A stretch of 6,896 nucleotides of DNA. Origin: Clostridiales bacterium UBA1779 (GTDB lineage Bacteria > Bacillota > Clostridia > Oscillospirales > CAG-272). Location of the stretch: NCBI GenBank assembly GCA_002314565.1, contig DCGL01000109.1, positions 1 through 6,896 of the forward strand, in the 5' to 3' direction. Positions 1-5,189 of the stretch are shown here, piece after piece; position 1 is the first letter of the stretch, and each line of letters begins with the position of its first letter. Made by a program: the position numbers and the translations under genes. The notes under the pieces were generated by a model. The model saw nothing but the letters and a program-made list of their open reading frames with translations, was not told the origin of the DNA and ran no database searches.

Positions 1-23
1 CAAAAGAACCGTCCCTTGTCATC
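1..23 (+). repeat. Palindromic REP-like repeat unit, cut by the window edge
   Basis: These bases are identical to the last 23 bases of the 28-nt repeat unit at 3476-3503: core AGAACCGTCCC followed by the arm TTGTCATC. The missing five bases of the left arm would lie outside the window. The final base is also the last base of the stop codon of the neighbouring minus-strand gene, so the repeat abuts that gene's 3' end. Read on the minus strand the complete unit would fold into an 8-bp hairpin directly after the stop codon, and might protect the transcript end. It lacks a following T-run, so a terminator role is not supported. Confidence 0.85.
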
Positions 24-859
24 TATTTTCTGTGCCACAAATTGCTGCGGCCCTGCTTGCCGTCCTCGAAAACGTATCCGAGACGTTCAAGCACGTGAAG
101 AACGGAATAGGCTTTCATGCCCCTGATTCCGGATATTTTTACATAATCGGAAGCAGTAAACTCAGACGGAACGTTTTCAAGAAAGAGGTCAGCGATATCG
201 CCGGGTCCGTAAAGGAGTTCAACACTGTTTAGTTTCTGCGGTATCAGTTCGCTGCGGGTGGAATGCTTTTTTCTGTCCTTGCCCCAGCCGTCCCTGTTTC
301 TGTATTCGACGGCACTTATATTGAAAAGTGCAATACGCAAGCGCGAAAAAACGGCAGGGTCTGACATAAAATCCTGTATCCAGTAAAGCGAATCGGCAAG
401 CTCGGTCTTCGGGCTTTTTTTCTTTCCCTTGTGCGGAGGGCTTATCTCTCCGGTTTCGGTGTCAATCCAGCAAAGATACCTTTCTGTGCAGACGGGATGT
501 ATAACCGTGACGTCATAAGGAGTGTTTTCGAAAATCCACTCAAGCTTTGCCTTCAGAGGTCTGAAATTTCCCGTCTGTGCCTCGAAAACCTCTCCCGCGT
601 AAAACGCATCGGCGATGATTCTGCGGTTCTTTCCCGTATATTCAATCCCGTCGGCAGCAAGTGCGTCGGTCAGCCTGATTTCGTGAAATTCGGGGTCTGA
701 AACCGCTCTTTTGAGCACCCTGTGCATTCTTTTTTCTGCCAGGGTTCCGATTCCTCCGAGGTATACGTTGCGGGCTGCCGCTGTTTCTTCGCGGCAGATT
801 CTCTCAAAAAAGGCCTTTCCGTCTTCGCTTTCAAGATACGGAAATATGCTGTTATCCAT
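23..859 (-). CDS. PD-(D/E)XK nuclease-like protein with winged-helix-like C-terminus, downstream of polA
   Basis: This 278-aa protein is not a named gene that I recognise. Residues about 40-130 have the layout of a PD-(D/E)XK nuclease core. A glutamate sits in an N-terminal helix (E42), an aspartate follows a basic turn (D84 in RRIIAD), and a strand carries E-x-Q (EAQTGN, E93/Q95) where the family usually has E-x-K. A helix rich in Lys/Leu and a further strand (YDVTVIHPV) follow. Residues about 135-205 are very basic (HKGKKKSPK, WGKDRKKH). Residues about 230-278 read as a winged helix (FTASDYVKISGIRG, then a helix and a hydrophobic wing). There is no signal peptide or membrane segment, so it should be cytosolic. 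It starts at ATG 857-859, three bases after polA's TGA, with the purine-rich GGGAGAAGAG (867-876) inside polA's last codons, which suggests translational coupling. The nuclease reading is inferred from motif layout; it could instead be a catalytically dead DNA-binding protein. Confidence 0.85.
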   Translation of the reverse strand: MDNSIFPYLESEDGKAFFERICREETAAARNVYLGGIGTLAEKRMHRVLKRAVSDPEFHEIRLTDALAADGIEYTGKNRRIIADAFYAGEVFEAQTGNFRPLKAKLEWIFENTPYDVTVIHPVCTERYLCWIDTETGEISPPHKGKKKSPKTELADSLYWIQDFMSDPAVFSRLRIALFNISAVEYRNRDGWGKDRKKHSTRSELIPQKLNSVELLYGPGDIADLFLENVPSEFTASDYVKISGIRGMKAYSVLHVLERLGYVFEDGKQGRSNLWHRK

Positions 860-862
860 AAA

Positions 863-3367
863 TCAGCTCTTCTCCCAGCGTTCGGCGACCGTCACATCAA
901 CAGTCAGAGCCACGGGAAGCTTTGCTGCGTTTTCCATGCACTGCTTCAATATCTCGGATGCGCGGTCGGAGCATTCCGGGGCACTGTCTATGATAAGTTC
1001 ATCGTGCACCTGCATAATAAGATGAGCGTCAAGCTTTTCTTCCGCAAGCTTCTTCGACACTTCAATCATTGCAATCTTTATTATATCGGCAGCCGTCCCC
1101 TGAAGCGGGCTGTTCATGGCAACGCGCTCCCCGAACTTGCGGACCATCGCATTACTTGCGTTGATTTCGGGGATATAACGGCGGCGTCCGTAAAGTGTCG
1201 TAACGTAGCCCTGACGCTTCGCCTGCTCAATTATATCGTCGAGATATACGGAAACCGACGGATAGCTTGCAAGATAATCCTGAATATACTGTTTTGCCAT
1301 AGACTGCGTTATTTTGAGATCCTGCGACAGCGAATAGGCTCCTATTCCGTAAATAATTCCGAAATTAACTGCCTTGGCGCGTTTTCTGAGCTCCGGCGTC
1401 ACAGCCTCAAGCGGTACATGGAATACGGCGGCAGCGGTTGACGCGTGAATGTCTTTTCCGCTGTTGAAGGAGTTTATCATGTTTTCGTCACCGGAAATCG
1501 CCGCCATCAGACGCAGCTCAATCTGCGAATAGTCGGCGTCAATCAGCACGTGTCCCGGACGAGCCTTGAAGAGCCGGCGGATGATTCTGCCCTCCTCGGT
1601 GCGGACGGGGATGTTCTGAAGGTTCGGCTCGGCGGAGGAGAGTCTTCCCGTAGCCGTGCCGGTCTGACGGAATGAAGTGTGCAGGACTCCTTCCTTATCC
1701 GCGGCAGCCTGAAGGCCGTTGACGTAGGTGCCGAGCAGCTTCATATATTTTCTGTACTCGAGAACGTTCGCAACGACCTCTGAGTACGGTGCAAGCTTTT
1801 CAAGAATTTCGGCGGAGGTCGAATAGTTTCCCGTCTTCTTTCCCTCGTACGGAAGCTTCAGTTCGTCAAAGAGGACCTCGCCGAGCTGTTTCGGGGAGTT
1901 GACGTTGAACTCGTGCCCGACCTGGAAATAAATCGCCCGGGTCAGGGCCTCGATATCGTCGGTGATTTTAAGCTTGTAATCGGCAAGACCGTCAAGGTCA
2001 ACGCAGAAACCGCGGCTTTCCATATCGCAGAGGACGTCGGACAGGGGCATTTCTATTTTTTTATAAAGCTCTTCACCGCCGTTTTCCTTAAGCTTTACGT
2101 CGATGACGGGCTTCAGCTTGAAAACGTAATATGCGTCGGGAAGGCAATCCGTGCGGACGTCACCGAGAAAAACGGTGACGAGGTCGTCAATCGAAGTGCT
2201 CAGCTGCGGGTCTATGACGTAGGCGGCAAGCATGATATCATAGCCGAAACCGCGCGTGATTACGCCGAATCTTTCGGCTTCACGGCAGAAGCTCTTGGCG
2301 TCACGGCAGATAAGCTTTTCGCAATTTTCTGAAATCAGACGGTGATTTTCGGCAGTTTCGGGCACCGTTGTCACGGTTTTTCCGTCGTATGCGAAGATAT
2401 ATCCGTCCCAGAACGATACGGCTGTACCGTCTGTGAGTACTCCTTCGAGGGTCTGTGCGTTGTGTGTATCGCAGAGCTCCGACAGCTCATCGGCATCCTT
2501 TTTGTCAAGGCCGAATTTTTTGATGAAGCCTCCGAATTCGAGCTCGGTAAAGAGCTTCAGGGCTTCACCGCGGCGGATTTTCAGGTCTTCGAGCTCCTCA
2601 ATTCCGGGAACCGGAACCTCGCGGAAAATGGTTGCGAGAGTCTTTGAGAAATATGCCGAATCGCGGCCTTCTTCAAGCTTTTTTATCGTGCCGGGCTTTA
2701 ATTTGCTTTCGGCAAAAGCGTATTTTTCATATATTTCGTCAAGGGAGCCGAAGTGAACCATAAGGTCGTGGGCTCCTTTTTCACCGATACCGGGAACTCC
2801 GGGATAGCAGTCGGAGGAATCGCCCATAATGGCCTTCATATCTATGAACTGCTCGGGCTGAATGCCGTACTCCTCAAAGAAATGACTGCGGTCAAACAGA
2901 ACGTACTCGCCCTTGGTTGCAAGAATGACGCTCGTCGTGTCGCTGATAAGCTGAAGCGAATCGCGGTCACCGGTCAGTAGCAGGGTGCGCCAGCCCTCGC
3001 TGTCGCCGAGCTTGGAGTAGGTGCCGAGAACGTCGTCGGCCTCGTACCCTTCTCTTTCGATGACGTTGCAGCCAAGTGCCTCTGACACCTTTGCAGTATA
3101 CGGCATCTGAATAACCAGAGCCTCATCCATAGGGCGTCTTCCGGCCTTGTAGCCGTCGAACATTTTGTGTCTGAAGGTCGGGGCGTGAACGTCAAAGGCA
3201 ACGACAGCCTTGTCGGGCTTGTATTGCTCCATCTGCCTCGTGATGATATTGATAAATCCGAAAATGGCGTTCGTCGGAATTCCGCGGCTTGTCGACAAGC
3301 CCTCCTTCACACCGAAATACGCTCTGTTCGCTATGCTGTTTCCGTCAATAACAAGTAAGGTTTTCAC
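863..3367 (-). CDS. polA: DNA polymerase I (5'-3' exonuclease and polymerase; proofreading domain inactive)
   Basis: This 834-aa protein is a full-length Pol I that fills repair gaps and removes RNA primers in the cytoplasm. The 5'-3' exonuclease domain (about 1-290) shows D8 in LLVIDGNS, AFD at 57-59, RHKMFDGYKAGR, EADD at 109-112, TGDRDSLQL and the GVPGIGEKGA helix-hairpin-helix. The 3'-5' exonuclease fold (about 300-430) is retained, but the DxE of the first exo motif is absent and only the GYDIMLAAY segment survives, so proofreading should be lost, as in other Firmicutes PolA. The polymerase domain is intact: TGRLSSAEPNLQNIP, motif A DYSQIELR (D612, E617), motif B RKRAKAVNFGIIYG (R661, K665, F669) and motif C QVHDE (D789). 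Phe at 669 is the form that discriminates against dideoxynucleotides. The start is GTG at 3365-3367, chosen because MKTLLVIDGN is the conserved N-terminus and AGAGG (3375-3379) lies seven bases upstream. A consensus promoter precedes it. Confidence 0.98.
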   Translation of the reverse strand: MKTLLVIDGNSIANRAYFGVKEGLSTSRGIPTNAIFGFINIITRQMEQYKPDKAVVAFDVHAPTFRHKMFDGYKAGRRPMDEALVIQMPYTAKVSEALGCNVIEREGYEADDVLGTYSKLGDSEGWRTLLLTGDRDSLQLISDTTSVILATKGEYVLFDRSHFFEEYGIQPEQFIDMKAIMGDSSDCYPGVPGIGEKGAHDLMVHFGSLDEIYEKYAFAESKLKPGTIKKLEEGRDSAYFSKTLATIFREVPVPGIEELEDLKIRRGEALKLFTELEFGGFIKKFGLDKKDADELSELCDTHNAQTLEGVLTDGTAVSFWDGYIFAYDGKTVTTVPETAENHRLISENCEKLICRDAKSFCREAERFGVITRGFGYDIMLAAYVIDPQLSTSIDDLVTVFLGDVRTDCLPDAYYVFKLKPVIDVKLKENGGEELYKKIEMPLSDVLCDMESRGFCVDLDGLADYKLKITDDIEALTRAIYFQVGHEFNVNSPKQLGEVLFDELKLPYEGKKTGNYSTSAEILEKLAPYSEVVANVLEYRKYMKLLGTYVNGLQAAADKEGVLHTSFRQTGTATGRLSSAEPNLQNIPVRTEEGRIIRRLFKARPGHVLIDADYSQIELRLMAAISGDENMINSFNSGKDIHASTAAAVFHVPLEAVTPELRKRAKAVNFGIIYGIGAYSLSQDLKITQSMAKQYIQDYLASYPSVSVYLDDIIEQAKRQGYVTTLYGRRRYIPEINASNAMVRKFGERVAMNSPLQGTAADIIKIAMIEVSKKLAEEKLDAHLIMQVHDELIIDSAPECSDRASEILKQCMENAAKLPVALTVDVTVAERWEKS

Positions 3368-3397
3368 CTGAATACCTCTGTAAAAATAATATGTTAA

Positions 3398-3426
3398 ATT
3401 ATATTACATAATCCAATATATGTCAA
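3398..3426 (-). promoter_or_regulatory. Consensus sigma-A promoter of polA
   Basis: On the minus strand, -35 TTGACA (3421-3426) and -10 TATAAT (3398-3403) are both exact consensus and are separated by exactly 17 nt. Transcription should begin near 3391, giving a leader of about 25 nt before the GTG start. The -35 box lies only six bases from the first palindromic repeat unit (starting at 3433), so the repeat occupies the position of an UP element. Confidence 0.9.
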
Positions 3427-3432
3427 ATAAAA

Positions 3433-3460
3433 GATGACAAGGGACGGTTCTTTTGTCATC
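3433..3460 (-). repeat. Palindromic repeat unit A (inverted core)
   Basis: This 28-nt unit has 8-bp inverted arms, GATGACAA and TTGTCATC, around a 12-nt loop. The plus strand reads GGGACGGTTCTT in the loop, so the AGAACCGTCCC core is on the minus strand. It is the exact reverse complement of unit B at 3476-3503. With one extra pair on each side the two units form a perfect 30-bp inverted repeat (3432-3461 and 3475-3504) around a 13-nt loop. Confidence 0.95.
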
Positions 3461-3475
3461 TGGCAAAAACGGCGA

Positions 3476-3503
3476 GATGACAAAAGAACCGTCCCTTGTC
3501 ATC
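3476..3503 (+). repeat. Palindromic repeat unit B
   Basis: This 28-nt unit has the same arms as unit A, with core AGAACCGTCCC on the plus strand. It starts exactly 43 nt after unit A. The 15-nt spacers that follow units A and B (3461-3475 and 3504-3518) are 14/15 identical and in the same orientation (TGGCAAAAACGGCGA and TGGCAAAAACGGTGA), although the cores of A and B are inverted relative to each other. Confidence 0.95.
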
Positions 3504-3518
3504 TGGCAAAAACGGTGA

Positions 3519-3562
3519 GATGACAAAAGAACCCGACGTCAGTCGGATTGTCCCTTGTCATC
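3519..3562 (+). repeat. Palindromic repeat unit C with a 16-nt hairpin inserted in its core
   Basis: The unit begins exactly 43 nt after unit B and carries all 28 bases of the unit-B sequence. These are split between AGAACC and GTCCC by 16 extra bases (3534-3549). The extra bases create a second inverted repeat inside the loop: AACCCGAC (3530-3537) against GTCGGATT (3542-3549), one mismatch, loop GTCA. The unit can therefore fold as an outer 8-bp arm with an inner 8-bp stem. Confidence 0.9.
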
Positions 3563-3564
3563 AA

Positions 3565-3597
3565 AATTACCGGTATGCTGGCGGCATACCGGTAATT
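3565..3597 (-). terminator. Hairpin terminator of the antiporter gene
   Basis: A perfect 14-bp stem (3565-3578 with 3584-3597, arm AATTACCGGTATGC) encloses a 5-nt loop. It lies 12 nt past the antiporter stop codon on the minus strand. In that direction the stem ends in a TTTT run, so it fits an intrinsic terminator with a short U-tract. It starts two bases beyond repeat unit C, and the stem sequence is unrelated to the repeats. In the plus direction no T-run follows and no gene needs terminating. Confidence 0.7.
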
Positions 3598-3609
3598 AGC
3601 GTTATATTA

Positions 3610-4890
3610 TCAGGCTTTGGGTTCGGGATTCTTGCGGGCGGTCTTGGCGGGGTCTTTTTCGACGATGTCGCCGGCACGGGTAAGCGCCCACTTGGTGAGG
3701 GAGGGACCGACGATTTCGTAAATCAGAACGCCGAAGAGGACGATGTTACGGATGAGGGCTCCTTCAGCGCCCATCGTGGCGCCGACGGTTGAAGCCATAC
3801 CGAGGGCAACTCCTGCCTGAGGAAGGAGTGTGATGCCGAGGTACTTACGGACGGGGACAGAACAGTGCGTGAATGTTGAACTCCAGTCCGCACCGAAATA
3901 CTTACCGGCGGAGCGGAAGATGATGTATACAATTCCGACGAGAATAACGACCCAGTCCTTGAAAACGTCAAGTTCAAGCTCGGCGCCGCTGACAACGAAG
4001 AACAGAATGAAGAGCGGGTACGTCCACTTGTCCGTTCTGTCCATCAGTTCGAGTGAGAAATCGCAGACGTTGCAGAAAACGGTGGCAAGCATCATGCAGA
4101 CGAGCAGAGGTGAGAAACCGATTTCAACGGGACCGATTTCAAAATGAAGCTTTGACAGGGCAACTGTCAGAATAACGACCGTGACGGCGAGAGAAAGTCT
4201 CTTTGAATTTGAATGGAAGAACTTTTCGCAGAAGGAGAACAAAAATCCGACTGCAGCGCCGAGAGCGAGAGAACCGACAATCTCGATAACCGGATTTACG
4301 GCAATTGAGAAAACGTCGATTGTGGATGAGCTGATGGCGTTTGCAATTCCTGTCGAAATTGAGAAAATGACAAGACCTACTGCGTCATCGAGAGCAACGA
4401 TGGGTAAAAGGAGTGAAGTAAGCTCTCCCTTTGCCTTGTACTGACGGACAACCATCAGAGTTGCGGCAGGAGCCGTGGCTGCGGCAATTGCCCCGAGAGT
4501 GAGAGCCATTGAAACCGTTACCTTGTCGGGGAACATAAAGTGCATCGCAATCAGTGCAATGTCAACAAAGGCAGTGGCAACGCAGGCCTGGAAGATACCG
4601 ATTACGGTTGCCTGCTTTCCGATTTTTTTGAGGTCGGAAAGGCGGAATTCGTTGCCGATTGCAAAGGCGATAAAGCCGAGGGCAACGTCGCTGATGAGAC
4701 CGAGCTTTTCAACCTCCGCAAGTGTAGTGAAACCGAGACCTTCGATGCCGAGACGGCCGAGAACGAAGGGTCCTATTAGTATTCCGGCAACCAGGTAGGC
4801 GGTTACTGCCGGCAGATTGAACGGCTTTACAACTCTTGTCATGGCAAGACCTGCAACAAGAGCTACAGCTATACACAAAAGTGTGTTCAT
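3610..4890 (-). CDS. Monovalent cation/proton antiporter, Na_H_Exchanger (CPA2/NapA-like) family
   Basis: This 426-aa integral membrane protein exchanges Na+ or K+ for H+ across the cytoplasmic membrane, by family. About 12-13 hydrophobic segments span nearly the whole length, and the C-terminal tail is short and charged (about 405-426). Family signatures are NLPAVTAYLVAGILIGP (25-41), GFIAFAIGNEF (72-82), APAATLMVVRQYKAKGE in the region before the ion site, LDDAVGLVIF with paired aspartates D168-D169, FVVSGAELEL (298-307), FRSAGKYFGA (325-334) and LPQAGVALGMA (356-366). The DD pair is the form known from electrogenic NhaA/NapA-type exchangers. There is no TrkA-N/RCK regulatory domain, which a full KefB/C-type protein would have. 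ATG 4888-4890 is chosen over the in-frame TTG at 4914, because only it has a Shine-Dalgarno (GAAGGA, 4898-4903) at correct spacing. It has its own promoter and terminator, so it is probably monocistronic. The exact ion cannot be read from sequence. Confidence 0.93.
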   Translation of the reverse strand: MNTLLCIAVALVAGLAMTRVVKPFNLPAVTAYLVAGILIGPFVLGRLGIEGLGFTTLAEVEKLGLISDVALGFIAFAIGNEFRLSDLKKIGKQATVIGIFQACVATAFVDIALIAMHFMFPDKVTVSMALTLGAIAAATAPAATLMVVRQYKAKGELTSLLLPIVALDDAVGLVIFSISTGIANAISSSTIDVFSIAVNPVIEIVGSLALGAAVGFLFSFCEKFFHSNSKRLSLAVTVVILTVALSKLHFEIGPVEIGFSPLLVCMMLATVFCNVCDFSLELMDRTDKWTYPLFILFFVVSGAELELDVFKDWVVILVGIVYIIFRSAGKYFGADWSSTFTHCSVPVRKYLGITLLPQAGVALGMASTVGATMGAEGALIRNIVLFGVLIYEIVGPSLTKWALTRAGDIVEKDPAKTARKNPEPKA

Positions 4891-4897
4891 AAAATAT

Positions 4898-4903
4898 TCC
4901 TTC
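4898..4903 (-). promoter_or_regulatory. Ribosome binding site that fixes the antiporter start
   Basis: GAAGGA on the minus strand ends seven bases before ATG 4890. The alternative upstream TTG (4912-4914) has no purine-rich stretch in front of it and would add eight charged residues (MDTEKEYF) before the first membrane helix. The site therefore decides for the shorter protein. Confidence 0.85.
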
Positions 4904-4934
4904 TCTGTGTCCAAAATTCAACTGCATTATATTA

Positions 4935-4958
4935 TTGTAGACAGTTCACGGACTACAA
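4935..4958. promoter_or_regulatory. Candidate operator dyad just downstream of the antiporter -10 box
   Basis: TTGTAG (4935-4940) and CTACAA (4953-4958) form a perfect 6-bp inverted repeat with a 12-nt interior. Centre-to-centre spacing is 18 bp. One arm falls on the expected transcription start of the antiporter, which is a typical position for a repressor site. The interior is not palindromic, so a weak RNA hairpin or chance is also possible. Confidence 0.35.
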
Positions 4959-4964
4959 GCGAAT

Positions 4965-4993
4965 ATATTAGCACAAATGCGGCTTTTTGTCAA
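4965..4993 (-). promoter_or_regulatory. Promoter of the antiporter gene
   Basis: On the minus strand a perfect -35 TTGACA (4988-4993) is followed after 17 nt by TAATAT (4965-4970), a 4/6 match to the -10 consensus. TG sits one base upstream of the hexamer, as in an extended -10. The start would be near 4958, giving a leader of about 68 nt. Confidence 0.75.
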
Positions 4994-5010
4994 GATTTTT
5001 CGTATCAAAT

Positions 5011-5080
5011 CCGGCCGTGCCACAGAAGCGTCTCTCGGTACTGTGCCGTTTTCCGGCCGTGCCACAGAACCGTCCCCCGG
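5011..5080 (+). repeat. Second, diverged palindromic repeat array (two direct units, 42-nt period)
   Basis: Two 28-nt stretches, 5011-5038 and 5053-5080, match at 25 of 28 positions, and both start with CCGGCCGTGCCACAGAA. The second contains the core AGAACCGTCCC seen in the units near polA; the first has it degenerated to AGAAGCGTCTC. In the first unit CACAG (5021-5025) pairs with CTGTG (5041-5045). Read on the minus strand, the bases between units contain AAAACGGC, also found in the spacers of the 3433-3562 array. The array lies between the two divergent promoters. Confidence 0.8.
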
Positions 5081-5102
5081 CTCGGCGGCAGTAAATTTAA
5101 GA

Positions 5103-5131
5103 TTGACAAAGCAAACCGCAGGTAGTATAAT
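5103..5131 (+). promoter_or_regulatory. Consensus sigma-A promoter of the glycoside-hydrolase-like gene
   Basis: TTGACA (5103-5108) and TATAAT (5126-5131) are both perfect consensus with a 17-nt spacer. Transcription should start near 5138, leaving a leader of about 50 nt before the ATG. No clear catabolite-repression (cre) site was recognised around it. Confidence 0.9.
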
Positions 5132-5189
5132 TGCCATAAAGATTATTCGGTTTATATTAAGCACAACAATTACCCGAAAGGAAACACTC

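Noticed and set aside
722..1441. Plus-strand open frame of 239 codons opposite polA and the downstream gene
   Set aside because: It is antisense to conserved PolA coding sequence, lacks family motifs and a ribosome binding site, and is best explained as a shadow of the real genes.
863..3367. Loss of the 3'-5' exonuclease residues in PolA as a novelty
   Set aside because: Inactive proofreading domains are well known in Bacillus, Thermus and clostridial Pol I, so this is expected.
3433..3562. CRISPR array (28-nt repeats at regular 43-nt spacing)
   Set aside because: The spacers are only 15 nt and nearly identical to each other, the first repeat is inverted, and no cas genes are present.
5146..5178. 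Leader hairpin TTCGG / CCGAA next to the ribosome binding site of the hydrolase-like gene
   Set aside because: The stem is five pairs with a 23-nt AT-rich loop, too weak to claim a riboswitch or attenuator.
4977..5189. N-terminal extension of the hydrolase-like protein by 71 codons
   Set aside because: The added stretch translates the repeat array and the consensus promoter (5103-5131), and no ribosome binding site precedes 4977. ATG 5190 has a good one.
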